Below are positions 42,688 to 51,865 of a stretch of 64,000 nucleotides of DNA, one piece after another. The position numbers were made by a program, and so were the translations under genes. Below the pieces are notes generated by a model. The model was given only the letters and a program-made list of their open reading frames with translations, made no database searches and had not been told where the DNA came from. The DNA is from CAVQUE01 sp046290435 (GTDB lineage: Bacteria; Actinomycetota; Acidimicrobiia; Acidimicrobiales; UBA8592): assembly GCA_046290435.1 (NCBI GenBank), contig JBKAGO010000041.1:1-64000 (forward strand), given 5' to 3'. Each line of letters begins with the position of its first letter. The stretch's first letter is position 1.

Positions 42688-43239
42688 TCAGTCTCGGAAC
42701 GGACCCTCGACCCGCACGATCTCGCCGGTGGCGCTGACATAGATCGTGTACTCGCCGTCGGGTGCATAGACATCGACGTCCCAGGCGGCCCCGTAGTCGT
42801 TCTCGGTGTGGATGCTGTCGACGACACCGTCGACATGCGCTGCGGCGATCGCGCCCGCCTGGTCGCGGCTGATGACCGTATCGGAAGCCGATGACGCCGC
42901 CGGCGCCGGCTCGCTCGGTGCCTGCGCGTCCGACGAGGTCGCCGGCTGGTCCGCTGTGGGCGCCGCAGTCTCGGGAACCGCCGTCGATGGTGCCGACGCG
43001 GACGTGTCCGAGGTCGCGGCCGCGTCGGCAGCCGTCGACTGGTCTGCGACGGGCTCGGTTGCAGGCTGGCTCTCGGCCGGGGCGATCGCCGCAGCGGGTT
43101 GCGATGTCGGCATGACCGTGACGTACTCGTCCCGGTCGAGGTCGAAGGCGGCGACCGCCCCGAAGGCCACGACTGCGCCGGCGGCGGCAGCAGCGATGGG
43201 AACCCAGAGGGGGAAGCGGCGGCGGTCTTCGGTGCTCAT
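42688..43239 (-). CDS. Membrane-anchored PepSY-module protein 1
   Basis: A 183-residue protein. A short N-terminus and one membrane helix (about 10-30) are followed by a Ser/Thr/Ala/Pro-rich linker and, from about residue 120, a PepSY-like module. Its core is AIAAAHVDGVVDSI...DYGAAWDVDVYAPDGEY...GEIVRVEGPF. Two other genes, at 43906 and 46595, end in nearly the same module. The last 75 bases of this gene match those of the 43906 gene with only a few changes, so the two are recent duplicates. The module should face the outside and may inhibit or sense a peptidase or metal. Confidence 0.75.
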   Translation of the reverse strand: MSTEDRRRFPLWVPIAAAAAGAVVAFGAVAAFDLDRDEYVTVMPTSQPAAAIAPAESQPATEPVADQSTAADAAATSDTSASAPSTAVPETAAPTADQPATSSDAQAPSEPAPAASSASDTVISRDQAGAIAAAHVDGVVDSIHTENDYGAAWDVDVYAPDGEYTIYVSATGEIVRVEGPFRD

Positions 43240-43350
43240 GATCACTCCTGTTCGTAGGGGCGAGTACCTCTCGCTCTGTCCGGTTTCAGTGTGACGATCG
43301 AGGGTCGCGCCGACATCGGCAGGACCGGCGATCGGCTTCTGTGCACAGGA

Positions 43351-43361
43351 CCTCTACGAAA
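43351..43361 (-). promoter_or_regulatory. Shared TTTCGTAGAGG element upstream of PepSY gene 1
   Basis: Read on the minus strand, TTTCGTAGAGG lies about 112 bases before the start of the PepSY-module gene. The same core TTCGTAGAG is found at a similar distance before the two related genes. Beyond it, CACAGA.GCC..TCGCCGGTCC and CCGATG also match between the copies at 43239 and 44514, so whole promoter regions were duplicated. Confidence 0.6.
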
Positions 43362-43426
43362 CCGAGGAGCTGATGGCCCTTCCGGAGCAGAAGGCGGGAT
43401 CCTGTGCCTTGGCACATACTGGCGCC

Positions 43427-43843
43427 ATGACGCGACGCAGCATCCTGGATCTGGTGGCCGAGGCCAAGACCGAGATCGCCGAACTGTCCGTGGCCGAGCT
43501 CCAGGCGGAGCTCGCCGCGGGGAGCGCCACGGTGATCGACATCCGTGACATCCGCGAACGCATCGAGATGGGAGCCATCCCCGGCTCGGTGTCGGCACCC
43601 CGGGGCATGCTCGAGTTCTGGTTCGACCCCGACAGCCCCTACCACCGCGACACGTACCACTTCGACAAGCGGTACGTGTTCTACTGCGCTGGTGGGTTGC
43701 GGTCGGCGTTGGCCACCAAGGCCATCCAGGACCTCGGGTTCACCGATGTCGCCCATCTCGAGCCCGGCTTCGCCGGATGGCGCGAGGCGGGCGCCGAGAT
43801 CGACGACGTGGCCGCCACCTCGAAATGGATCAAGAGGGGGTAA
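43427..43843 (+). CDS. Rhodanese-domain protein
   Basis: A 138-residue single-domain rhodanese. The domain begins ELSVAELQAELAAGSATVIDIRDIRER, and the active-site loop is CAGGLRS with the cysteine and arginine in place, so sulfur transfer or thiol binding is possible. GFAGWREAG closes the domain. It lies opposite and between the two duplicated PepSY genes, with its promoter region overlapping that of gene 1. Confidence 0.88.
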   Translation: MTRRSILDLVAEAKTEIAELSVAELQAELAAGSATVIDIRDIRERIEMGAIPGSVSAPRGMLEFWFDPDSPYHRDTYHFDKRYVFYCAGGLRSALATKAIQDLGFTDVAHLEPGFAGWREAGAEIDDVAATSKWIKRG

Positions 43844-43905
43844 CGGTCCGGTCCCTGCCCAGACCGCCCGAGGGTCCGTTCGTCGGTGTGTGGGGAGGGC
43901 GGCGC

Positions 43906-44514
43906 TCAGTCCCGGAACGGACCCTCGACCCGCACGATCTGGCCGGTGGCGCTGACATAGATCGTGTACTCGCCGTCGGGTGCGTACACCTCGGCCTCCC
44001 AGGCGGCGCCGTAGTCGCTCTCTCGTTCGACGCTGTCGACCGTGCCGCCGACGTGGGCCGCGGCGATCGCACCCGCCTGCTGGCGGGTGATGGTCGTCCC
44101 CGACGCCGGTGCGGTCGCCGGGGGTTCGGGTGCCGGAGCGGCCGGGGTGGCCGTGGGCTGCGGCGGCATCGGTGTGGGCGTCGGGCGGGGTGGAGCGGTC
44201 GGCTCGGGGGTCGACGTCGGGACCGCCGTCGGCTCCGGTGTGGCTGTCGGCTGGGGTGTCGCCGTCGGCTCGGGGATGGCGGTCGGTTCGGCGGTCGGGG
44301 TCGGTGTCGCCGTCGGCTCCTCGTCGGGCTCCAGGAAGACCGGCTCCAGATCCGTTGTCGCCGTCGTGGGTGCCTCGACAGCAGCAACCAACTCGGTCTC
44401 GTCGCCATCGCCCGCAAGGGTCGTGACCAGCCCGAAGCCCACCAGGGCACCGGCGACCGCGGTCGCGAAGGGAACCCACACGGGGATACGGCGGTCATCG
44501 CTGCTCACGGGCAC
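43906..44514 (-). CDS. Membrane-anchored PepSY-module protein 2
   Basis: A 202-residue paralogue of the gene at 42688. A basic N-terminus and a membrane helix (about 12-32) lead to a long Pro/Thr/Glu linker with PTATPEPTA-type repeats (about 65-130). A C-terminal PepSY-like module (about 138-202) then contains AIAAAHVGGTVDSV, DYGAAWEAEVYAPDGEY and GQIVRVEGPF. Proline repeats of this sort span the cell wall, so the module should lie beyond it. Its upstream region is also shared with gene 1. Confidence 0.77.
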   Translation of the reverse strand: MPVSSDDRRIPVWVPFATAVAGALVGFGLVTTLAGDGDETELVAAVEAPTTATTDLEPVFLEPDEEPTATPTPTAEPTAIPEPTATPQPTATPEPTAVPTSTPEPTAPPRPTPTPMPPQPTATPAAPAPEPPATAPASGTTITRQQAGAIAAAHVGGTVDSVERESDYGAAWEAEVYAPDGEYTIYVSATGQIVRVEGPFRD

Positions 44515-44616
44515 TCCTGTTCGTCGGGGCGAGAGATCTCATCGTGTGTGATCAGTCTGACGATCGCCGCCTCCGCCCGCATCGGTGGGACCGGCGACAG
44601 GCGTCTGTGCAGTGGT

Positions 44617-44626
44617 CCTCTACGAA
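44617..44626 (-). promoter_or_regulatory. Shared TTCGTAGAGG element upstream of PepSY gene 2
   Basis: The minus-strand sequence TTCGTAGAGG is 103 bases before the start of the second PepSY gene, in the gap to the response-regulator gene. It aligns with the elements at 43351 and 46467. From the core TTCGTAGAG to CCGATG the spacing is exactly 32 bases in copies 1 and 2. Confidence 0.6.
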
Positions 44627-44654
44627 TTCGTGGAGAAGGTTCCGACTCGCGAGG

Positions 44655-45311
44655 TCAGCTCAGGTCGATGGCGTCGTTGCGTGCAGCGAGGACCACGGCC
44701 TGCAGGCGCGACCGCACACCCAGCTTGGTCAGCACGGCGTTGACGTGGGTCCGTACGGTGCCGACACCGACGCCGAGCTCGGCGGCGATCTCCTTGTCGG
44801 CAAGCCCGCCGGCCAGGGTCTGCAACACCTCGCGCTCTCGCGGCGTCAGGCTGTCGAGCAGCCGGCGTTCGCTCGCGCCCCGGTCGCGCTCGGTGGCGGC
44901 CACCCGGATCGCGTCGGCGACCTCTCTCGCCGACACCAGCTGCTCACCGGCGTGCAGCCGCCGGATACCCGCGACGATCTCGTCGACGTCGGCAGACTTG
45001 TTCAGCACGCCCGCTGCGCCCGCCGCCAACGCCTGCGCCAGCACCACCTGGTCGGTGTAGGAGGTCAGCACCAGCGTGACCGCGCGTGGATTCGACGCGT
45101 GGACGGTGCCGATGAGCTCGGTACCCCATCCGTCGGGCAGGCCGAGGTCGAGGACGGCGACGTCGAGATCCAGTCCGCCCGCCAGCGCTTCCTGGGATTC
45201 GGCCACCGAGCCCGCGGTGGCGACGACCTCGATGTCGTCCTGGTGGTTCAACATGAAGGCCAGCGGCTCCCGTGCCGATGCGTGATCGTCGACGAGCAGC
45301 ACCCGGATCAT
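44655..45311 (-). CDS. NarL/LuxR-type response regulator
   Basis: A 218-residue two-component regulator. The receiver has acidic residues DD at 8-9, phosphoacceptor Asp55 in VAVLDLGLPDG, and Lys in VLNKSAD. The C-terminal LuxR-type HTH is LTPREREVLQTLAGGLADKEIAAELGVGVGTVRTHVNAVLTKLGV. The ATG overlaps the stop of the kinase gene (ATGA), so they are a cognate pair. The DNA targets may be the shared TTCGTAGAG sites before the three PepSY-module genes around it, which is inference from position only. Confidence 0.93.
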   Translation of the reverse strand: MIRVLLVDDHASAREPLAFMLNHQDDIEVVATAGSVAESQEALAGGLDLDVAVLDLGLPDGWGTELIGTVHASNPRAVTLVLTSYTDQVVLAQALAAGAAGVLNKSADVDEIVAGIRRLHAGEQLVSAREVADAIRVAATERDRGASERRLLDSLTPREREVLQTLAGGLADKEIAAELGVGVGTVRTHVNAVLTKLGVRSRLQAVVLAARNDAIDLS

Positions 45312-46423
45312 GTGACCTCCTGGTCGGGCCCGACCAGGGCCAGATCGAAACCGAAAACCGAGCCCTTGCCGACATCGCTGCGGACGGTCAGGTCCGAGCC
45401 GTGCGACAGCACGAGACGCCGGCAGATGTACAGACCGAGCCCGACCCCCGGCACCCGCGAACCGCCGGCACCGTCGGCCCTGCCGAACTTGTCGAAGATG
45501 CGCTCGAGATCGGCGGCGCTGATGCCGCGCCCCTCGTCGGCGACCTCGATACGCACGACGCCGGGGCCGGTCACACGCATCGCCACGCCGATCGCGCTCC
45601 CCGCCGAGGAGTACTTCGTGGCGTTCGACACGAGGTTGCGGATGACCTGGGCGATGCGGTCGCTGTCGGCGCGCACCGACCGCCCGGCCAGTTCGGGATC
45701 GACGGTGACGGAGAAGACGTGGTTGCCGCAGACGGAGCGGCCGAAGGTCTCGGCCTGGTCGGCCAGCGTCGCGATGGGCACGGCGTGCAGCTCGATGCGG
45801 AAGTCCTCGCGTTCGACGGCGACGGTGGCCGAGACATCGGCCACCAGGGTCTCGAGCACCCCGAGTTCGGTGCGGGTCGATTCGAGCACGAAGGCCCGGG
45901 CCTCGGGATCGAGCCCCTCGAAGCGCATCATCTCGTTGAGGCGGCGCAGCGCGGCCAGCGGATTGCCGAACTCGTGGACCACCATCGCGGTGAAGTCGGC
46001 CTTGAGCTCGGCGAGGTCGTGGAGCCGGTCGAGCTGGTCGCGCTGCTCGGCGATGAGGCGGTCGATCTCGCGGGACGCCGCGGCCCGGCGCGCATTGATC
46101 ACGTACACGAGTGCCAACACCGCCAGCAGCATCGCGAGATCGATCAGGTCGGTCGGGGGCTCGCGGTCGGTGACGATCAACGTGGTCAGGACCACCGCGA
46201 TGAGCGAACCCCAGAACGCGGCCCGTACGGCGAAGAGCCGGACGTCCCAGAAGAACGACTGGATGATCAGCCCGAAGTACAGCGCCGAGTCGAACTCCTG
46301 ACCACCTTCGACGGCGAGGATGACCACCACCAGCGCCAACAGCGCGACGTCGGTGACCGCGAGCCAGCCCGGGCTCAGCCGCCGCACGTCGTCGCGCTCG
46401 ATGGAAGAGGTTGTCGCCGGCAT
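45308..46423 (-). CDS. Membrane histidine kinase (HisKA/HATPase)
   Basis: A 371-residue sensor kinase. Four predicted membrane helices (about 22-38, 45-60, 65-85 and 95-110) have almost no extracytoplasmic loop. A coiled-coil linker leads to the H-box MVVHEFGNPLAAL with phospho-His150. The N-box is IRNLVSNATKYSS, and the G-boxes are DEGRGIS and VPGVGLGLYI. Intact in all motifs. With no outside sensor domain, it would sense through the membrane or through a partner protein. ATG at 46423 is used; an in-frame ATG at 46483 lies within the shared regulatory element. Confidence 0.9.
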   Translation of the reverse strand: MPATTSSIERDDVRRLSPGWLAVTDVALLALVVVILAVEGGQEFDSALYFGLIIQSFFWDVRLFAVRAAFWGSLIAVVLTTLIVTDREPPTDLIDLAMLLAVLALVYVINARRAAASREIDRLIAEQRDQLDRLHDLAELKADFTAMVVHEFGNPLAALRRLNEMMRFEGLDPEARAFVLESTRTELGVLETLVADVSATVAVEREDFRIELHAVPIATLADQAETFGRSVCGNHVFSVTVDPELAGRSVRADSDRIAQVIRNLVSNATKYSSAGSAIGVAMRVTGPGVVRIEVADEGRGISAADLERIFDKFGRADGAGGSRVPGVGLGLYICRRLVLSHGSDLTVRSDVGKGSVFGFDLALVGPDQEVT

Positions 46424-46466
46424 CGATCGACAAGGTACCGCTGCCCGACCGCACCACTGGTCCACG

Positions 46467-46481
46467 TTTTCGTAGAGCCCC
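46467..46481 (+). promoter_or_regulatory. Shared TTTTCGTAGAG element upstream of PepSY gene 3
   Basis: TTTTCGTAGAGCCCC lies 113 bases before the start of the third PepSY gene and within 60 bases of the divergent kinase start, so one site could serve both. It matches the elements before genes 1 and 2 over TTCGTAGAG and CC. A CCGATG follows, at a shorter spacing of 23 bases. Confidence 0.55.
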
Positions 46482-46594
46482 ATGGGGGAGACCCGGGACC
46501 CCGATGATGGGGATGTGCCCGGGCTCCCTCGTCCGGAGAATGGTCTCCATCGCAACGGCACCGGCCCCGGTGCCACGACAGCAGGGAGAATCTC

Positions 46595-47344
46595 ATGGCT
46601 CGGATCCACGACAGCGACGCAGCGAACGTCGGGACCCGAAAGGTCGGTCGCAGGACCATGGCCGGTCTCGGCCTCTCGGCGCTACTGCTGGCCGGCGCCG
46701 CCGGGTCTGCGTTGGCTGCGACCCTCGACGGCAATGCCGGGCCGAACGACATCGTCGGCACCTCGGGCAACGATCTGATCCGCGGCTTCGGCGGCGACGA
46801 CGATCTGTACGGCCGCGAGGGCGACGACCGCATCCGCGGCGGCGCCGGCCGCGACGACATCTACGGCGAGGACGGCAACGACCGTCTCTTCGGTGGTCCC
46901 GGCAACGATGACATCGAGGGCGGTCCGGGCAACGACCGGATCTTCGGCGGTTCGGGCGAGGACGACCTCTATGGCGGTCCGGGCAACGACCGGATCCGCG
47001 CCGTCGACCGTCACCACGACGACATCGAGTGCGGTCCCGGCTTCGACCGTGTGTGGGCCAATCCCGGCGACGACGTCGCCGCCGACTGCGAGCGGGTCGT
47101 TCGCAATGGCGTGGCGGTGTCCGAGGCCGGATCGCCCACGCCTGCCGGTGGGACCACCATCAGCGCACAGCGGGCCGGCGAGATCGCCGCCGCCCACGTC
47201 GACGGTCGGGTCGACCAGATCGAGCGTGAGACCGACTACGGAGCGGCATGGGAGGTCGAGGTCTACGCCCCTGACGGCGAGTACGACATCTACGTCAGCG
47301 CCACCGGCGAGATCGTGCGGGTCGACGGCCCCTTCCGCCGGTGA
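46595..47344 (+). CDS. Secreted RTX-repeat protein with PepSY module
   Basis: A 249-residue exported protein. An N-terminal signal (KVGRRTMAGLGLSALLLAG, cleavage likely after ALA near 41) has a twin-arginine that may use the Tat route. About nine RTX nonapeptides of the GGxGxDxUx kind (about 58-130) bind calcium in a beta-roll, and a cysteine-bearing cap leads to the C-terminal PepSY-like module (about 188-249, AHVDGRVDQI...DYGAAWEVEVYAPDGEY...GEIVRVDGPF). The module is the same as in the two minus-strand genes, here on a soluble secreted carrier. Confidence 0.83.
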   Translation: MARIHDSDAANVGTRKVGRRTMAGLGLSALLLAGAAGSALAATLDGNAGPNDIVGTSGNDLIRGFGGDDDLYGREGDDRIRGGAGRDDIYGEDGNDRLFGGPGNDDIEGGPGNDRIFGGSGEDDLYGGPGNDRIRAVDRHHDDIECGPGFDRVWANPGDDVAADCERVVRNGVAVSEAGSPTPAGGTTISAQRAGEIAAAHVDGRVDQIERETDYGAAWEVEVYAPDGEYDIYVSATGEIVRVDGPFRR

Positions 47345-47365
47345 CCCCGCGCGCCGGGACGGCGT

Positions 47366-48178
47366 TCATTTCACGGCGATGATCTCGCCGTGAACCACCA
47401 CGAAGTAGCCGTCGTCGTGGGCTGACCACCGGTGCCACGCATCGGCGATCTCGTCGAGATCGGCCTGGGTGGCGAAACCGCCCTCGAGGGCCTGATCGGC
47501 GAAACTCGAGTACCGGACCCGGTCGGCCCACAGTGATCCCCACCAGGCCCGCTCCGACGGGGTCGCGAAGGTCCAGGTCGACGACGAGGCCGAGATCGCG
47601 GTGAAGCCGGCCTGTTGGGCCCAGCCCAGCAGGTACCGGCCCGCGTTCGCCTCGGCGTTCGCGGCGGTGGTGATGGCGTGGTAGAGCTCGGTCCAGCGGT
47701 CGAGCACCGGGTCCGCAGGAGCCCATGACATCGCTGCGTAGTCTGCGTCGCGGACGGCGACGATGCCGTTGGGTGCGACCACCCGCCGCATCTCGTGGAG
47801 CGCCGCCACCGGGTCCGACAGGTGCTGGAGCACCTGATGGGCGTGCACGATGTCGAAGTGGTCGTCGTCGAACGGCAGCCGGTACACGTCACCCGGCTCG
47901 AACCGGCAGTTGGCCAGGCCCCGCTCGGAGCGGAGCTCCTCGGCTTCCTCGAGGACGCCCCGCACCGGATCGAGGCCGACGACCTCGCCGTCGGGGAGAC
48001 GCTCGGCGAAGTCGACGGTGATGGTTCCGGGGCCGCAGCCGATGTCGAGCAGTCGCAGATCGGGCCGCAGATGGGGGACGAGATAGGCGGCGGAGTTCTC
48101 GACCGTCCGCCAGGTATGGGACCGCAGAACGGACTCGTGGTGGCCATGGACGTAGATGTCGGGCGTGTCGCTCACCAT
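47366..48178 (-). CDS. SAM-dependent methyltransferase (class I)
   Basis: A 270-residue methyltransferase of the UbiE/Methyltransf_11 type. The SAM-binding motif is LLDIGCGPGTIT (about 43-54), the acidic loop VVGLDP and the post-I motif FDIVHAHQVLQHL. The C-terminal half (RYLLGWAQQAGF...) is typical for small-molecule methyltransferases. The start at 48178 is just inside the tandem-repeat region; a longer frame through the repeats would give a repetitive basic N-terminus and is unlikely. Substrate unknown. It is divergent from the ABC exporter. Confidence 0.87.
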   Translation of the reverse strand: MVSDTPDIYVHGHHESVLRSHTWRTVENSAAYLVPHLRPDLRLLDIGCGPGTITVDFAERLPDGEVVGLDPVRGVLEEAEELRSERGLANCRFEPGDVYRLPFDDDHFDIVHAHQVLQHLSDPVAALHEMRRVVAPNGIVAVRDADYAAMSWAPADPVLDRWTELYHAITTAANAEANAGRYLLGWAQQAGFTAISASSSTWTFATPSERAWWGSLWADRVRYSSFADQALEGGFATQADLDEIADAWHRWSAHDDGYFVVVHGEIIAVK

Positions 48179-48210
48179 GCCACTGTCGCGCGCCGCTGCG
48201 CCGCCTGCTC

Positions 48211-48285
48211 GGGCAGCGCGGTGTCGGGCAGCGCGGTGTCGGGCAGCGCGGTGTCGGGCAGCGCGGTGTCGGGCATTGCCGTCCC
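48211..48285. repeat. 15-bp tandem repeat in divergent promoter region
   Basis: Four exact copies of the 15-mer GGGCAGCGCGGTGTC run from 48211 to 48270, followed by a degenerate fifth copy to 48285. They fill the gap between the methyltransferase and the divergent ABC transporter. Copy number could vary by slippage and alter promoter spacing for either gene. Confidence 0.9.
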
Positions 48286-48361
48286 GGGCGCCGGTAGCCT
48301 CGGCCGTCATGGCAGGTGCGCATGGTGGACGAAGCGATCATCGCTGCGGCGGCAACCGATC

Positions 48362-49297
<936 letters not shown>

Positions 49298-49299
49298 CG

Positions 49300-50118
49300 A
49301 TGACGCTCGACGCCGAGACGCACACCTCCCGCGCGCTGCAGCAGGCAGCCTTCGCCACGCTGTTGCGCCGTGACGCCCTCGTGCTGCGCAAGAACCTGCG
49401 CGAGTTCCTGCCACGCACGATCTTGCAGCCCGTGCTGTTGATGTTCGTGTTCACGTTCGTCATGCCCGAGATCGGCCTCGCCGTGGGCGGCGAGGAGGGC
49501 GCCGAGCTGTTCACGACGCTGCTGGTCGCCGGTGTGGTCGGCTCCACCATCTTGTTCCAGGGCATCCAGGGCGTCGCCCTGCCGCTCGTGCAGGACTTCG
49601 GCTACACCCGTGAGATCGAGGACCGGGTCATGGCCCCGCTGCCGGTCGAGGGTGTGGCCATCGCCAAGATCGTCAGTGGCGCCGTGCAGTGCCTGTTCGG
49701 TGGGCTGGTGGTGTTCCCGTTGGCGGCGGTGGTCCCCGCCACCGACGTGTCGCTCGCGGTCGATTGGCCCGTCCTACTCACGATCATCCCGCTGGCCTGT
49801 GTGATGGCGGCGTCGATGGGCCTGCTCTTCGGTGTGATCTTCGACCCGCGGACCCTGCCGCTGATGTTCGGCATCATCGTCGTGCCGCTCACGTTCCTCG
49901 GCTGCGTCTACTACCAGTGGTCCGCGCTCGCCGAGATCCGCTGGCTGCAGATCCTGGTGCTCGCCAATCCCCTCGTCTACATCTGCGAAGGCGCCCGCGC
50001 CGCGCTGACCGACGTCGAGCACATGAGCCTGTGGGCGGTGTACCCGGTGATGATCGGCTTCACCGCGTCGATGGCAGCAGTAGGCGTGACCCGCTTCCGC
50101 AGCCGGGTGGTCAGCTGA
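49300..50118 (+). CDS. ABC-2 type permease (DrrB-like)
   Basis: A 272-residue ABC-2 permease with six predicted membrane helices and the family motif near REIEDRVMAPLPVEGVAIAKIVSG. It forms the membrane part of the exporter with the ATPase just upstream. The substrate may be a lipid, glycolipid or hydrophobic natural product, and no other genes here fix it. Convergent with the FG-GAP gene, 15 bases away. Confidence 0.9.
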   Translation: MTLDAETHTSRALQQAAFATLLRRDALVLRKNLREFLPRTILQPVLLMFVFTFVMPEIGLAVGGEEGAELFTTLLVAGVVGSTILFQGIQGVALPLVQDFGYTREIEDRVMAPLPVEGVAIAKIVSGAVQCLFGGLVVFPLAAVVPATDVSLAVDWPVLLTIIPLACVMAASMGLLFGVIFDPRTLPLMFGIIVVPLTFLGCVYYQWSALAEIRWLQILVLANPLVYICEGARAALTDVEHMSLWAVYPVMIGFTASMAAVGVTRFRSRVVS

Positions 50119-50133
50119 GCGACGGAGCCGGCA

Positions 50134-51843
50134 TCACTCGGCGGTCAGCCAACCGTCGGTCGAACCCATGGGCACGCCCGGGCTCGTCGTGTGGGGAACC
50201 GGGTCCGTGGTCACCGGTCCGGCAAGGTCACGCCCGCCGGCACAGCGCCTGTCGACGACGCCTCGGGGCGGCGGCAGGGCCAGGCCGGGATTGAAGTTCC
50301 CGAAGTTGTCGCAGGCCTCGATCGGGGCATCGGTGCCATCGAGGCTGAAGTCGCCCTGCGACAGGAGTTGCGCACCCAGACCGCGAAGGCCGGGCACCGT
50401 ACCCCGGACGATGCCGACCAGCCCGACGTCGGGCCGGCGGGGGCCCGTGTTCGGGAAGAAGTCCGCGAAGGGTGCGCCGATGGCGAGGTCGGTGCGGCCG
50501 TCGCCGTCGAAGTCGCCGCCGGCGAGCGTTGCGCCGAAGAACATTCCCCGTTGCGGTCGGAGTCCGATCGCCCCGGCGTTCACCACCCGGTTCCGGTTGC
50601 TCAATCCCCGGCCGTTGCCGAAGATCACCTGCACCTGCCCGGCATTCGCCTGACCGCGGACCCGTTCGCCGGGGACGCCGACCGCGAGATCGAAGAACTG
50701 GTCGCCGTCGAACAGGCCCACGATGACGGACCGGCCGAACTGATCGTTGGCCTGCGCGCGACCCCTGATGCCCGGGCTGTTCTGGTGCACCACGACGTCG
50801 CCGCGGCCGGTGAGACCGCGACGGTTCGTTCCGAGGATGTGAACGGCACCGGCGTCGCGCCGGCCGGCGACATCTTGGCCCGGGACGCCGACGACGATGT
50901 TGACGCCGGGCTGGTTCGCGAAGAAGTCGCCGAAGAACAACGGAGCCCCGAACCGTTCGCCCGCAGTGGCCCGGCCCGCCACACCGCGGGTGTTGCGGTG
51001 CAGGAACTGGTTGCGCCGGGTCAATCCGTCCGGTCCGCCGAAGATGACCTGGACGGCTCCGGCGTCGGTGCGAGCGCCGATGTCCTCGGACGGGATCCCG
51101 ACGACGAGGTCGCATGCGCCGTCGCCGTCGACATCTGCGGCGGTCAGGTACTCGCCGAAGAAGTCGCCTGCTTCGGCCCGGTCGCGGATGCCGCGGGTGT
51201 TCTGGTGGAACACCTGGTCGCGATCCGACAGCCCGTCGGGCCCGCCGTAGATGACGTGCACGGCGCCGGCATCGCGTCGGCCGGCGACATCCTCACCCGG
51301 GACGCCGATCGCGAGGTCCGCGTACGGGTCGTCGTCGAAGAAGCACCAGGTCATGTCGAAACCGAAGACGTCGCCCGCCTCGGCCCGGTCGCGGATGCCG
51401 GGGGTGTTCTGGTCGATCACCTGGGCCGGTCGGGTCTCGGTCATCAGCCCGTCGGGCGATCCGTAGATGATCTCGACACGCCCCGTGTTGCGACCGCCTC
51501 GATCGCCGAAGGGGATGCCGATGGCGAGATCACTGAAGGAATCGCCGTCGAAATCGGCGCAGATCAGGCTCTCGCCTGCGCGCTGGTCGGGCTCGTTGAT
51601 CGCCTCGAACGACCGGTTGGCCAACAGCCCGAAGGACGTCGACAGGTATTCGTGGACGACCCCGACGTTCGATACGCCCTGGGTGTCCTCGCGTGGGACG
51701 CCGACCATGAGATCGCTCGAGCCGTCGGCGTTGTTGTCGCAGAAGTAGATCGTCTCGGCCGCAGCCGGTGGCGCGAGCGCGAACATGGCGCCTACGAGGC
51801 TCGTTGCGACCAGTGCGACGAGCATGGACTTCGGACGATGCAT
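50134..51843 (-). CDS. Secreted FG-GAP (integrin-alpha-like) beta-propeller protein
   Basis: A 569-residue exported protein. A signal peptide (about 1-29, ending PPAAAET) is followed by seven or so FG-GAP repeats, each with a DxDxDxxxDL calcium loop (NADGSSDL, DFDGDSFSDL, DVDGDGACDL, DFDGDGRTDL) and an AGxVxVIYGxxxGL strand. They should close into a beta-propeller. The last 60 residues have no repeats. No anchor is visible. It is the last gene of the minus-strand kinase cluster, 23 bases after the Pro-rich membrane protein, and may be the surface output or ligand-binding part. Confidence 0.87.
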   Translation of the reverse strand: MHRPKSMLVALVATSLVGAMFALAPPAAAETIYFCDNNADGSSDLMVGVPREDTQGVSNVGVVHEYLSTSFGLLANRSFEAINEPDQRAGESLICADFDGDSFSDLAIGIPFGDRGGRNTGRVEIIYGSPDGLMTETRPAQVIDQNTPGIRDRAEAGDVFGFDMTWCFFDDDPYADLAIGVPGEDVAGRRDAGAVHVIYGGPDGLSDRDQVFHQNTRGIRDRAEAGDFFGEYLTAADVDGDGACDLVVGIPSEDIGARTDAGAVQVIFGGPDGLTRRNQFLHRNTRGVAGRATAGERFGAPLFFGDFFANQPGVNIVVGVPGQDVAGRRDAGAVHILGTNRRGLTGRGDVVVHQNSPGIRGRAQANDQFGRSVIVGLFDGDQFFDLAVGVPGERVRGQANAGQVQVIFGNGRGLSNRNRVVNAGAIGLRPQRGMFFGATLAGGDFDGDGRTDLAIGAPFADFFPNTGPRRPDVGLVGIVRGTVPGLRGLGAQLLSQGDFSLDGTDAPIEACDNFGNFNPGLALPPPRGVVDRRCAGGRDLAGPVTTDPVPHTTSPGVPMGSTDGWLTAE

Positions 51844-51865
51844 CGGAGGCTCCTGGGGCGAGACG

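Noticed and set aside
46595..47344. RTX-repeat protein as a pore-forming toxin
   Set aside because: It is small, has a normal signal peptide, and carries a PepSY-like module; no acyltransferase or type I secretion genes are adjacent.
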